Part shown: positions 17,395-27,690 of the stretch, piece after piece | How the letters are laid out: each line of letters begins with the position of its first letter | Position numbering within the stretch: position 1 is the first letter of the stretch | NCBI GenBank assembly: GCA_030220185.1 | Contig: JASPKZ010001235.1 | Location: forward strand, 1,340,501-1,404,500 | Reading direction: 5' to 3' | Length of the DNA stretch: 64,000 nt | Source: Diploptera punctata | Lineage: Eukaryota; Arthropoda; Insecta; Blattodea; Blaberidae | The notes under the pieces: model-generated | The model's input: only the letters and a program-made list of their open reading frames with translations | Told to the model about the DNA's origin: nothing | Databases searched by the model: none | Program-made: the position numbers and the translations under genes

Positions 17395-18005
17395 GCTCTA
17401 AAATTTCTCTTACAAACTTCTAGGACTTGTAGAGGGGACTGAGTTGATAATATTTAGAATTGGAAACCATGTCTGGAAACTTACCGTTTCCGTGCTACAG
17501 CCATTTGAAAACAAGCATTGCCTGAACCTTCGTCACGTGTCTCAACAAGTAATAGTTTCGCGATTCGTTTAAGGGTTGGTTTCACCAACAGAGGTAACTG
17601 TATCACGCCAGTTTAATTTATGCATTATACACGGGGAAAACTGGCGTAATACAGTTGGTGAAATTGACTCTAAATCGAGTATTCCAAGACTTGGTGTTTT
17701 TTTTTCAAAAAAGTCATAATGTTTCGAATTTTTGAAAACTGCAAAATTTGATTGTGGGGTGTGTATCCGGGATTATTAATGGAAGTCATGATTCAATTTC
17801 CATTTTTTTTTTGTTATTAATGAGTTGAATTGTAAAACAAGTGGTGTACTGTGTCACACCTCATAAGAAATTACTTGTAAAAGCGGTCGCGTTAAAACAT
17901 GTTTTCAAACGGTAAGTTTCTGGACATGGTTTCCAATTCTAAATATTATCAACTAAGCCCCCTCTACAAGTCCTAAAAGTTTGTAAGGGGAATTTTAGAG
18001 CACTC
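17395..18005. mobile_element. Second foldback element, about 95-base arms
   Basis: Left arm 17395-17490 (GCTCTAAAATTTCTCTTACA, TTGTAGAGGGGACTGAG, CATGTCTGGAAACTTACCG) pairs with right arm 17907-18005. The arm sequence is related to the outer arm of the neighbouring foldback element (TGTAGAGGGGACT). A MITE-W copy is inserted at 17570-17673. Confidence 0.75.
17570..17673. mobile_element. MITE-W copy
   Basis: Arms CCAACAGAGGTAACTGTATC and AATACAGTTGG, centre AATTTATGCATTATACACGG, ends TTAAGGG and CTCTAA. The right arm is missing about ten bases. It lies inside the second foldback element and is therefore younger. Confidence 0.8.
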
Positions 18006-18015
18006 TGTATAGTGC

Positions 18016-18555
18016 ATTTAAAAAAAGAGTAGCTAAGCATTTTTATCTACGTTACAAAGAGCTGTTTATGTTAATTTAGGGACCTTGAAACCTAGTTTTA
18101 TTGTGAAGAAGATCTTATAGCTACTTTTTTATGCATAATGTTCAGAAAGTTGGCTCCGAATGTCCCTTAGCTCCAAATAAAGTTGCCGTGTCTTGTTTCC
18201 ACTATTAATATTCAAATGTAAGCGTGGGTTTTTAATAGTCAACAATTTTTTTAGTGGTCTTGTTCCTGATTCTACATATGTGTTAGAACCTCGAAGCCAG
18301 TTGTCCGAAACTGGCGCGCTCGATGGGTGGGGACCCCAAGCGTTTACCCAAGTTGGTTATAGGAGTATATCTTTGTATGTCCTTAACCGTATCCAAGGTT
18401 GATTTCGTTAATGTACTATAGTAAATAGAGATGAGAAAGCATGAGTCAGTTGTCATGGAGACAAGGAAGAGGCCAGTCATATAGTTGTAGGAGGCCTTGC
18501 ATGCTTGTTCAGTATCTCTCGGACATTATTGCATCTAACATCTGATTCTCTGCAG
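18016..18555. other. Intronic DNA before exon 2
   Basis: No repeat family was recognised. It ends in the pyrimidine-rich acceptor CTGATTCTCTGCAG. Confidence 0.4.
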
Positions 18556-18610
18556 CATCCAATGCCTGCTGTCACTAAATCCATCAATATGGACTCTCAC
18601 AGTCCTACGG
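18556..18610 (+). CDS. Host gene exon 2 of the chain (55 nt, phase 0/1)
   Basis: The exon lies between ATTCTCTGCAG and GTGAGT. Read from its first base it encodes HPMPAVTKSINMDSHSPT and leaves one base, a G. The phase-0 start matches the phase-0 end of the exon at 7251-7298. The phase-1 end matches the phase-1 start of the exon at 58531. The joined codon would be GAT, aspartate. The intervening intron would be 39,920 bases and filled with repeats. I do not recognise the peptide. It is serine, proline and threonine rich and likely disordered. Extra small symmetrical exons could still be hidden in the 40-kb interval. Confidence 0.55.
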
Positions 18611-18859
18611 GTGAGTTGTGAAAATTATTAAATAATATTAAACGTCCCACTACTCTAATTCCTATACTGTATCCACTTTTAGACTCTTAAATTTCCCACC
18701 GCAAAAGATTATGGGCTGCCGAATATTACCTTTTTTTTTTATTTTTTTTTTCTTAATGGTCTCTCGGCAGATTAATGGATGGTTTCTGATTTTTCGTTTA
18801 TGTAATAATATTAACTTGAATAATTTTAATTTGATTTTATTTTGTATATTTTTTTTCGG

Positions 18860-19094
18860 AATTTATCCGCAATAAGATGGTTTCCTGCCACCCTCAAGAA
18901 ATTCGCCTTCTCCAGTTGTAGCGGTTCTGAACATCCTCATCTGTAAGTCCCAGTTCACTCATACTTCTCACACCATCCGTCCACCCTTCTTTAGGTCTTC
19001 CTTTTATTTTCCGATCTATTTTCCATTCCAAGATCTTTTTACGGATTCTATCAGATGTCTTCCTCTTTAGATGTACATCATGATGAACATTTCA
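18860..19094 (-). mobile_element. RTE-like LINE 3' end (L-R)
   Basis: The minus strand encodes a C-terminal KIKGRPKEGWTDGVRSMSEL motif preceded by HLKRKTSDRIRKKILEW. The 3' end lies near ATAAGATGG. The block is flanked directly by another LINE 3' region at 19095. Confidence 0.7.
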
Positions 19095-19560
19095 GTTGGA
19101 TCTGTTGCCTGTATTTACTCAAGGTGATCCCATCTACTTCTTGGCCTTCCCAAATCTATATTTCCATGTGGTTGATATTGTAGAGATAGTTTGGGTAATC
19201 TTCCTCTTTTCATCCTCAAAACATGTTGTTTCTAATTTTGTTGATTTTTGTTATATCATTTAATATATTTTCGATTTTCAATTTTTTCTGATGTTAATAT
19301 TTCTTTGATGACCTAAACTTGTGAATCCAAGAAGTGGTTTCAAAAATACCATATGATATGCCCGTATCATGTTAATTACTCTCTTCGATTGTCTATAATA
19401 CATTTATTTTAACTTTTATAATTTTCCTTATTTCAAAGTTTATATTTTTTTTTCTAATCTGTACTTCCGCGTTGATCTTTTCCGGTAATATTTAGTTATA
19501 TTATTTATTATATATTATGTTCTTATGTAATTATTTTGATCTGATATTTTTTTCGTTGGT
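19095..19560 (-). mobile_element. RTE-like LINE 3' end (L-S)
   Basis: The minus strand reads HVLRMKRGRLPKLSLQYQPH followed by DLGRPRSRW and a stop near 19111. The upstream part is strongly AT-rich and frame-broken. It is another member of the set of GRPxxRW-type LINE tails. Confidence 0.65.
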
Positions 19561-19689
19561 TGAGTGAAAGAGATCTCCGTCAGTTTAAATAAATTATTAA
19601 TATTAATTACAAACAGGAATGAGGTGCGGGAGAAAATTAAACATAGTTTCAATTCTGAAAACCCGTGTGATTATCTCTTAAATTGGCGA

Positions 19690-19905
19690 AACACTGATTT
19701 TTCGTGTCAGTTATTTAAATGTGTCGGACCGTAGTGAAAAAATTATTTGTAATTGTAAGTTATTACTGCATTTTGTTTAATTCACACACATTTATAAATA
19801 ATGCCTATTCGTTCGATTTTACGTTGATTTATTAAAATGTCAAACAAATTAAACTCTTGTATATTTTATGATATATTGACATTTTAAGAGTTATGCATAA
19901 CAAGG
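19690..19905. repeat. MITE-V-like repeat, copy 2 (reverse of copies 1 and 3)
   Basis: It contains CACTGATTTTTCGTGTCAGT, AAATGTGTCGGACCG and CCTATTCGTTCG, the complements of words in the copies at 2387 and 58105. It interrupts RTE-A, so it was mobile. Confidence 0.5.
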
Positions 19906-20278
19906 AGTCTTGTCATCTCAACTTTTCTCAAATTATATTAAACTAAAAATATATAAATCTGCCATTCTTCCAGTTGACGCGAAACATGGTATCTTACATT
20001 AAGAGATGTGAAGAGATTATACGAGTTTTTGAGACGAAAAAATTTGAATCAAAGAGAGATGAACAGACAGGTGAATGGAGAAAAATGTATAACAGCTATA
20101 TAAGCTTTATGAGAAGTCATATATAATAAGAACAGATAAGTCTGGTAGACTGCGATAGGCACGATGTGGCACGAGTGGAGAATGAAAGAGAGGCATTTTA
20201 AACTAGAAGAAAACATTCAGTAGATAGGCAATGAATGAAGGAGGGGCATAACTTTAACCATGTTCTAAGGGTTATGAA

Positions 20279-21048
20279 TAGAGTCCGGATGTTAGGCACT
20301 TAAAAAATTCAAAATAGGTAGACAAAAAGGCGCTATACAGTTCAAAAGAGGCTCGTAAAAATATACTACAACATACATTTTTACAGCCTTACGTAAAGAT
20401 TATATGCTATCGATAGCATACGAAGATATCAGAGATGATTTTTGAACTTGTTTTGCCTTTTTACAAAGAGAATACGTATGTTTTGCAGTGTGTACGTGCT
20501 GCGAAACGTGACACTTCTTCGCGCAATTCACTGAAATTTTACACACTTTGCAAAACAATGTTGAACCGTCACTTGAGAACATTTCCGCACCAAATTCTTT
20601 CATGAAATTGGTCAGTTTGTCTTACTGTTTACTGTTGTACGTTCTTATGGCATAGTAAAACAACTGTTCTAAAGGTGTAAAAAAAAATCCATATACACTT
20701 ATCGCACCACTTTGCCTTTGAAACAATTGTCTGTGAACGAGGGCTACAGACTGAATTCAGTGTTACCAACATCAAAAATAATATTGCCAGTCACTTAAAG
20801 GTTTCTATGCAATGATATGTGTCATGAAGTTTGTCCATTTCAATTAATTTCATTGAAATAATAAGTTAATTTCGAGAATAAGTGGCAAATAGGCATTTAT
20901 AGGCATTGTAAGCTGAAATAGGCATTTATAGGCAAAATTAACTTCATGGAAAACAACTCTAGGGTCGTCGGTATAAACTTATATGAAGTCACTTTTACAA
21001 TGTCTATAATAAATAACTGTAGGCATTTTCCCTAACATCCGGTCTCTA
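20279..21048. mobile_element. hAT-like non-autonomous element, copy 1
   Basis: The ends are TAGAGTCCGGATGTTAGG and the complement of TAGAGACCGGATGTTAGG. The flanking octamers GTTATGAA (20271-20278) and GTTATGGC (21049-21056) agree at six of eight positions, which fits an aged 8-base hAT target duplication. Subterminal AATAGGCATTTATAGGCA repeats are present. The interior carries a zinc-finger coding relic on the minus strand. Insertion is into RTE-A. Confidence 0.75.
20400..20603 (-). pseudogene. BED-like zinc-finger ORF relic in the hAT-like element, copy 1
   Basis: The 67-codon minus-strand frame begins MKEFGAEMFSSDGSTLFCKV. It contains C-x2-C followed by HVSQHVHTAKH, giving a C2H2 arrangement (CKVC...H-x5-H) typical of BED fingers. 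The layout resembles CGGBP1-like proteins, which derive from hAT transposons in my recollection. It ends at a stop near SYAIDSI and no transposase catalytic region follows. The second copy is at 34658-34990. Confidence 0.6.
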
Positions 21049-21165
21049 GTTATGGCTTATGAATTGTACAGAAAATATTAGTTCAGGATTGGGGTATATG
21101 GAGAGTTTGTATTCTTGCGATCATGTATGTCCAGTTTCACTAATGCAAATTGAGTTAGTAGCATG

Positions 21166-21465
21166 GTCTTCTTTTCCATCGTGGTATATTACTTTTACGT
21201 GTTCCATGTCACTCGGACCTTACAGTGGCATGACCTGTCGAGAGGTGAATTTTAACTTTGGTTCACACACATATTTTTATAGCACCCAAGGATATGGAGT
21301 GTCTCCCTGAATGAGTGATCAGCTCAGTCTAGAGCCTCCTCCAAGACAACATAATAGGCCATTTAAAAAGAAACAGACATTTACAATCTGTCACCAAATT
21401 TGGCGAATTTAATGATTATTATGATGCTTTGGCCTTAAAGTTTGCTAATATTTGTCTTGAATTTT
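21166..21465. other. Unassigned intronic DNA between two RTE-A copies
   Basis: No family was recognised. An 83-codon ORF (21059-21310) spans the RTE-A edge and this stretch and has no domain, so I do not call it. Confidence 0.35.
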
Positions 21466-22212
21466 TTTATTTATATATAGTAGAACTAAATATCAATAAA
21501 ACTAAATATGTTGTCACACGTAGAAATACATTATATAATGTAAATGGACAGCTAATGACAAATGAGGGAAATTTTGAGGAAGTGGCCGGATTCAAATACC
21601 TAGGAACAATAATCACAAACAGGAATGAGATGCACAAGGAAATTAAAAATAGGCTCAATTCTGGAAATGCGTGCTATTATGCATTGCAGAGACTTTTAAT
21701 GTCCCAACTCCTTTCAAAAAACGTTAAACTGAAAATATATAAAACTATTATTCTACCAGTTATATTATATGGATGTGAAACATGGACTCTTACTTTAAGG
21801 GAGGAAAGGAGATTACGAGTATTTGAGAATAAAGTTCTTAGGAAAATTTTTGGACCAAAGAGAGATGAACAGACAGGTGAATGGAGAAGACTACATAACT
21901 GTGAACTACATTGTTTTTATAGGAAGCCAGATATAATAAGAACAGTTAAGTCTCGTAGACTGTGATGGGCAGGACATGTTGCGCGTATGGGAATGAAAGA
22001 CGTGCATGGAAGCTTCTTGTAGGAAAGCCAGAGGGAAAACGCCCAGTTGGTAGACCAAGTATGAAGTGGGAGAACAACATTAACTATGGTTTGAGGGAAG
22101 TAGATTATGCAGGGATGATTGAAAAGCATTAGCTCAGGATAAGGATGTATGGAAATCTTATGTCCGCGCGGCCATGAACCTACGGGTTCAATAGTACCAG
22201 TGAGTTAGTAAG
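21466..22212 (+). mobile_element. RTE-A 3' portion, 5'-truncated
   Basis: A 178-codon frame (21429-21965) includes INKTKYVVTRRNTLYNVNGQ, FKYLGTIITNRNEMHKEIK, LPVILYGCETWTLTLREERR and GPKRDEQTGEWRRLHN. The frame then shifts before the GRPxxRW-like end. The element finishes AGTACCAGTGAGTTAGTAAG. The truncation lies just after the reverse transcriptase core. Confidence 0.88.
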
Positions 22213-22960
22213 TATATAGATTTTCATCATCATCATCCGGTATCACGGCAGCTGCCGCTGTCTTCTGGAAACCATACGCCATTCCTCTCTGTCCATCCAT
22301 TGATCTTCCTCCAATCCTCTGATATTCATAGCTGCTTGCATCCCTTCTATCCAAGTTTTCTTCAGTCTTCCTCTCTTCCTCCTTTCCATTGGGATCCATT
22401 CCATAACAATTTTAGGCAATCTTTGCTCTGGCATTCTTTTGACATGGCCATACCACTGTAATATTTTCTTTTCTATAATGTCTATGATGTCCGGCTCCTC
22501 TTGTACACCCATAATTTCCCTTATTTCTTTATTTCGTATTCTATCCATTCTATATTTTCCAGCTGATCTTCTTAAAACATCCATTTCTGTACTTAAAATT
22601 ATTTTCAATTCCCAGGTAGTAATTTGCCAGACTTCAGCACGATATGTTAAAATGCTCTGAATTATGGTTTGATATATTTGTAATTTTCTATTTTTTGTAA
22701 TATTTTTGCTCTACCAAACAGAGTGTAAAGCATTTATTGCTTGTTTTGTTTGTGCGATTCTATTTTTAATTTCCACTGTGTTATCGCCTGAATGGTCTAA
22801 TTTTGTTCCTAAATAAGTGCATTCAATACTACGTTTTAGTTCTACTCCATTGTTGAAATTTATATTTTCCATGTCTTCTCCTATACACACGTATTTAGTT
22901 TTCTCAATGTTTATATAAGTCCCCATTTTTCATATTCTTCTTTTTTTTACATCGGGCCAG
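22213..22960 (-). mobile_element. L-E LINE 3' portion, best copy
   Basis: The minus strand is open for 121 codons (22243-22608). It includes MDVLRRSAGKYRMDRIRNKE, KKILQWYGHVKRMPEQRLPK and ERRKRGRLKKTWIEGMQAAM, with an upstream piece ECTYLGTKLDHSGDNTVEIK (22711-22926). The 3' end GCCGTGATACCGGATGATG has a GAT tail. A frameshift separates the two pieces. It lies tail-to-tail with the RTE-A copy ending at 22212. Confidence 0.85.
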
Positions 22961-23026
22961 CTCCTCTTTCATCATAAAAAGAAAAAATGCTAAAAAAACA
23001 AACAGATTTCTAACGTTTACACATCT

Positions 23027-23158
23027 TTCTGTGCCTAAATTTTTATCTTCCTTCTCCACTCATCCTTATATATCCACTCCATGTCCTCCAGTCCTCTTAT
23101 TCTGATTACGGTTCTTATTTCTTGCATCCACGAATTTCGAGGTCTTCGTTTCTTTTCT
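23027..23158 (-). mobile_element. Short LINE 3' end
   Basis: Minus-strand words RRPRNSWMQEIRTVIRI and GLEDMEWIYKDEWRRKI identify the C-terminal end of a LINE related to L-F. Only about 130 bases remain. Confidence 0.6.
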
Positions 23159-23159
23159 T

Positions 23160-23310
23160 GCAGATGAGAAAACTCATCGCCCAGGAAACTTGTCCCCTAT
23201 GGGGACCTAACTCCACCAGGCTAAATAAATCTAAATCTAAAAAGAAATCTAAACTCGGTTCCCTTGCGTTCGAGGTAGCGACACTACTCCGAGACCACAG
23301 AAGTGGATAA
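23160..23310 (-). mobile_element. Degenerate SINE-2 fragment
   Basis: The antisense CCGAGACCACAGAAGTGGA head, CGTTCGAGG and CCAGGAAACTTGTCCC match SINE-2 heads elsewhere with many changes. Confidence 0.5.
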
Positions 23311-23344
23311 TAATATGATCTAGCAAGATTAAATAGAAACATGT

Positions 23345-23985
23345 TTTCATGGGCCAGTAGTCAGCGTTTCTGACTACTGTTCATGAGGTCCCGGGTTCGA
23401 TTCCCGATCAAACCATAGGAGTTTTTTCTTAAAAGGAATTATACATGTGGTTGTCCATGATCTGGAATTTAGGTTAAGTTTAGGTTAAGAACTCTCCTGG
23501 TGCTTCATTATCATTTATCACCCATCATATCATCGGGGTCCACCGCTGTGGTGTCGAGGTAGCGTGCTGCCTTGTCACCCAGCGGGCCCGCGTTCGATCC
23601 GCGGTCGGGGTAGTTTTTCTGGGTGAGGTTTTTATCGGGGTTTTTCCTCACCTGTAAGACAAATGTCAGGAAAACTTTAAGGCCCAAACCGTCCTCGAAA
23701 TCATAAGGCCATCATCATCATCCTTACCATTATCATCATCGTCATCATCATCCTTCACCGGTGTGGAAAGCAACGTGAAGCTACCACACCTACAATTACC
23801 TAGTAAAGCTGCAAGCATAGCATGAAAACTCTCTGGCTTCAGGCAAAATTACTATGGACGGATATCATCGGGGTAACGTAACTCCGCCTTCTAGGCGCCC
23901 AACTTCAGAAGTGGGTTACAATTAAGCCAATGCCAAGAGAGAATACCAGAAATGTCGAAATGACAACCTGGGACATTGGGGAAAA
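23345..23985 (+). mobile_element. SINE-2-related SINE (outer) split by a second SINE-2
   Basis: The outer element has a tRNA-like head at 23350-23420 (GGTCCCGGGTTCGATTCCCG). Its body runs up to ATCATATCATCGGGGT and resumes with AACGTAACTCCGCCTTCTAG to about 23985 (GACAACCTGGGACATTGG). The 13-base repeat ATATCATCGGGGT at 23527-23539 and 23862-23874 marks where the inner SINE inserted. The same body is uninterrupted at 56210-56410. Confidence 0.8.
23540..23861 (+). mobile_element. SINE-2a inserted in another SINE
   Basis: The 322-base insert begins CCACCGCTGTGGTGTCGAGG (box A region) with GGCCCGCGTTCGATCCGCGG (box B). The middle is GGTTTTTCCTCACCTGTAAG and the end AGGCAAAATTACTATGG. Perfect 13-base target duplications flank it. 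Confidence 0.88.
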
Positions 23986-24343
23986 AATAATGTTTTCATG
24001 GGCATAGCCTTGATAGCTGTTTCGGCGAAATTCGCTAAAACATGAAAATGATGATTCAAAGTAGATTCCAGTAGAGAAAGTAATGTGATTATTTCAAACT
24101 TAATGATTTCAGATGTCCTGATACACTACTCATACCAGTAGGCATGTTATACCGCATGAATAAACTTTTTAAGCACTTAAACAGATGAATTCTGAAGATC
24201 ATCACGTATGTACTTATGCGGCGCCGTGCCATACACGGTCACTAGTTCCGTCTGACCTAATTTTCTGAATTCTTCGGCCTTCGACGCCGTAGTGTAGTCC
24301 GTATAAACATTATATCTCATCACAACTATCTTCCGTATCGGGA
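23986..24343. other. Unassigned intronic DNA
   Basis: No family, exon or RNA was recognised. Confidence 0.35.
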
Positions 24344-24752
24344 ATGAATAATAGTTTTAAAAAACTAGAACAACACGCTTTATTAGAAAACCGAACTAAA
24401 AAATGAAAACTTATTTTAATTTCAAACACGCTTGGCATAAAATTAAAGTGGTCAACAAAAAAATCTTCTCCCACACATTTAGAATAAAACTAGAGTTATC
24501 ATAGAGACTTTACTTTTACCAATATATGTTTATTATCAAATATATTAATTGATATAGAGCACCACACGCTTTTGATGGTAAAATTATTTTTTTGTTGATA
24601 ACTCTAGTTTTATTCTAGATGTGTTGGAGATGATTATTTTTGTTGACCACTTTAATTTTATCCCATGCGTGTTGGAAATTAAAATTATTTTTCATTTTTT
24701 AGTTCGGTTTTTTAATAAAGCGTGTTGTTTTAGTTTTTTAAACTATTATTTA
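24344..24752. repeat. Large hairpin with about 158-base arms
   Basis: Left arm 24344-24502 (ATAATAGTTTTAAAAAACTA, CAACACGCTTTATTAGAAAA, AAAATTAAAGTGGTCAACAA) pairs along nearly its whole length with right arm 24595-24752. The loop is about 92 bases. A few indels occur. The sequence is AT-rich and non-coding. It is probably a foldback element. A transcript through it would form long dsRNA. Confidence 0.85.
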
Positions 24753-24861
24753 TCTTTTATTTTTTAGTTTTAATATTTTACAGAATAAGATAAAAATGTA
24801 AATATCTTTAAATTCAATACTATTGTAGTATGAGCTAAAAGTAATATTCTACTAAAAATAA

Positions 24862-24955
24862 TCCTCCAGGCCGGATTTGAACCAGCGATCTATGGATTAC
24901 AGAAATTATATACCACTACAGTCCACCGCTCTACCAACTGAACTCTTACAACGAT
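24862..24955 (-). pseudogene. tRNA-Tyr(GUA)-like relic with intron
   Basis: On the minus strand GTTCAGTTGGTAGAGCGGTG (D arm) is followed by GGACTGTAG, giving the GTA anticodon. A roughly 20-base intron-like insert, ATCCATAGATCGC (anticodon arm and variable loop), GCTGGTTCAAATCCGGC (T arm) and CTGGAGGA follow. This order, with an intron just after the anticodon, is that of eukaryotic tRNA-Tyr. The 5' acceptor strand (GTTGTAA) does not pair with CTGGAGG, so I read it as a decayed copy. A functional gene is unlikely. Confidence 0.65.
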
Positions 24956-24984
24956 TGAGTAAGAAGTTGGTAAGTCCGCAACCT

Positions 24985-26700
24985 ATTATACCAATTTTTA
25001 TTATTTTGATTTTCTGCTGATTCTGGCCAGGATTTTAGATACTTACTCACTGGCACTATCGAACCCGTAGGTTCATGGCCGCACGGACATAAGCTCTCCA
25101 TACATCCCTATCCTGAGCTAATGCTTTCCAATCATTCCCTGTATAATCTACTTCCCTCAAATCATAGTTAATGTTGTTCTCCCACCTCATTCTTGGTCTA
25201 CCAACTGGGCGTTTTCCTTCTGGCTTTCCTACAAGAAGTTTCCATGCACGTCTTTCATTACCCATACGCGCAACATGTCCTGCCCATCGCAGTCTACGGG
25301 ACTTAACTGTTCTTATTATATCTGGCTTCCTATAAAGACCATGTAGTTCATTATTGTTATGTAGTCTTCTCCATTCACCTGTCTGTTCATCTCTCTTTGG
25401 TCCAAAAATTTTCCTAAGAACTTTATTCTCAAATACTCGTAATCTCCTTTCCTCCCTTAAAGTAAGTCCATGTTTCGCACCCATATAATATAACTGGTAG
25501 AACAATAGTTTTATATATTTTCAGCTTAACGTTTTTTGAAAGGAGTTGGGACATCAAAAGTCTCTGCAATGCATAATAGCATGCATTTCCAGAATTGAGC
25601 CTATGTTTAATTTCTTTGTGCATCTCATTCCTATTTGTGATTATTGTTCCTAGGTATTTGAATTCAGCCAATTCCTCATTTGTCATTAGCTGTCCATTTC
25701 CATTATATAATGTATTTCTACGTGTGACCATATATTTAGTTTTACTGATATTTACTTCCAGTCCTAATTTCTTAGTGTTACTCAATAGTGTGTGCATGTT
25801 GGCCTTTAGTATCTCCTCGCTATCGGCCAGTAGTACTACATCATCAGCATAAACTAACAGCTTATTAATACCATTGAGTTGTAAGCCTTCCTCATTCTCT
25901 AAAGATTTAATGGCATGCTCTAGTATAAAATTAAATAGTAGAGGAGATAGTGCATCTCCTTGCTTTAACCCATTCTGGATTTCAAAAGTGTCTGAAAACT
26001 GTTTGCCTACACGCACCCTACTCGTTGAGCCATTTAGACACATTCGTATAAGTCTAACTAACTTTTTAGGAATTCCAAACTCCAGCAGGATACTATATAA
26101 CTTCTCCCTCTTAATTGAATCATATGCTTTTTTGAAGTCTACATATAGTTGATGAACAGTACCATTATATTCCCATTTATTTTCTAAAATCTGTCTTATA
26201 CTAAAAATCTGATCTGTTGTACAGGATTTTAGATACATTTATGAAATTATTGTATTGTCGTGGGTCCTTTACAAGTATACAAAGTTTCAAACCGATCCAA
26301 TGATTTTAAGTGGTGAAAATCATGTTGAAAGATTCCGTTACATAATTACACAGACACTTTTTTTGATTTTCCGATGATTCTGGCCAGGATTTTAGAAACA
26401 AATTATTAAATTATTGTATTGTCATTGGTCCTTTACAAGTATACAAAGTTTCAAGTCGATCCAATGATTTTAAGTGGGTGAAAATCGTGTTGAAAGATTC
26501 CGTTACATAATTACACAGACACCTTTTTTATTTTCTGATGATTCTTACCAGGATTTTAGAAAAAAAATGAAATTATTGTATTGTCATTGGTTCTTTACAA
26601 GTATACAACGTTTCAAGTCGATCCAATGATTTTAAGTGGGTGAAAATCGCGTTGAAAGATTCCGTTACATAGATAGATACAGGTCAAGCTAATATAAAGC
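24985..26700. repeat. Tandem array of about 155-base units, split by RTE-A
   Basis: The unit includes CAGGATTTTAGA, AAATTATTGTATTGTC, TTTACAAGTATACAAAGTTT, GATCCAATGATTTTAAGTGG and GATTCCGTTACATAATTACA. Three units follow 26222. A partial unit (TTTTCTGCTGATTCTGGC) precedes 25043. The last unit leads into ACAGGTCAAGCTAATATAAA. The function is unknown. Confidence 0.85.
25043..26221 (-). mobile_element. RTE-A copy, 5'-truncated, with 15-base target duplication
   Basis: CAGGATTTTAGATAC occurs at 25028-25042 and 26222-26236, so the insertion is exact. The minus strand has a 269-codon frame (25429-26238) with VDFKKAYDSIKREKLYSILL, GLKQGDALSPLLFN, LLVYADDVVLLADS (catalytic YADD) and FKYLGTIITNRNEMHKEIKH. 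A second frame (25056-25505) runs from REERRLRVFENKVLRKIFG to RPVGRPRMRWENNINYDLRE and ends near MNLRVR. One frameshift near 25.5 kb separates them. The family matches RTE-like LINEs. This copy kept the catalytic core and may be young. Confidence 0.92.
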
Positions 26701-26867
26701 GTAAAAAATGCTAAACAATAGACTGATCTCCGACAGTAGTAATCAAGCTCTTCAAAGGCTTAATAAACACAGACTAGCACCGGTATACTCATGTTGAATT
26801 CATGCATATCACCAAAACATGTCATTTCTCGCAAGACCTGGGATTATACGAAATAATGTTTTGTTAT

Positions 26868-27275
26868 TGGGAGGAAAGAAGATTACGAGTATTTGAGAAT
26901 AAAGTTCTTAGAAACATTTTTGGGTCGAAAAGAGATGAATACAGAGGTGAATGGAGATGACTACATAATAGTGAGCTACATGGTCTTTATAGGAAACCAG
27001 ATATAATAACAGTTAAGTCTCGTAGACTGCGATGGCAGGACATGTGGCACGAATGGGGAATGGAAGAGGTGTGTGGAAGCCTCTTGTATGAAAACCAGAA
27101 GGAAATCTTCCTGTTGGTAGACCAAGAATGAGGTGGGAGAATAACATACATGATTTGAGGGAAGTAGATTATACAGGGAATGATTAGAAGATATTGGCTC
27201 AGGATAGGGATGTATGGAGAGTGTATGTCCGCGCGGCCATTAACCTAAGGGTTCGATAGAGCCAGTGAGTTAGTT
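26868..27275 (+). mobile_element. RTE-A 3' end
   Basis: It starts GGGAGGAAAGAAGATTACGA and ends GATAGAGCCAGTGAGTTAG. Scattered stops and small deletions break the frame. Confidence 0.85.
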
Positions 27276-27690
27276 TTTGTCAGTTATTTTCAGTTTCCAC
27301 CGCCGAGATCCTGTGGTAATACCAATACCTCAGACGGATCGGGCCCGATCGTGACAAGATTCCTAGGATGAAGTCGCTAGCACTTTGTAAACAAACTAAG
27401 TTAGTTTGTTCTTAACTTCACATCTCTGTACTATTTCCCCGCAGTCTCCTCATCATTATTGAATTGTTATAGAATTTCATATTGTGAGGGGCTGTTCTAA
27501 AAGTTGTCATGTACTCGCTACGCTTAGGTAGTAAATGGAGAAAACTACATAACAGTGAGGTATATGATCTTTATGGGAAATGATACATAATAAGAACAGT
27601 TAAGTGTCGTAGACTATGATAGGCAGGACATGTGAGACGAGTGGGGAATGAAAGAGAGCATATAATTTTTTTACTAGAAGAAAAATACCC

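Larger units (their letters stand above)
19600..21165 (+). mobile_element. RTE-A copy split by MITE-V and a hAT-like element
   Basis: RTE-A landmarks appear in order: ACAAACAGGAATGAGGTGC at 19607, the CTCAACTTTTCTCAAATTAT block near 19917, GAACAGACAGGTGAATGGAG near 20062, and GGTATATGGAGAG near 21093. Two interruptions are explained by a MITE-V-like block (19690-19905) and the element 20279-21048. Every frame is broken. Confidence 0.75.

Noticed and set aside
24862..24955. Functional tRNA-Tyr gene
   Set aside because: The D, anticodon and T arms fit, but the 5' acceptor strand cannot pair with the 3' strand. I list it only as a relic.
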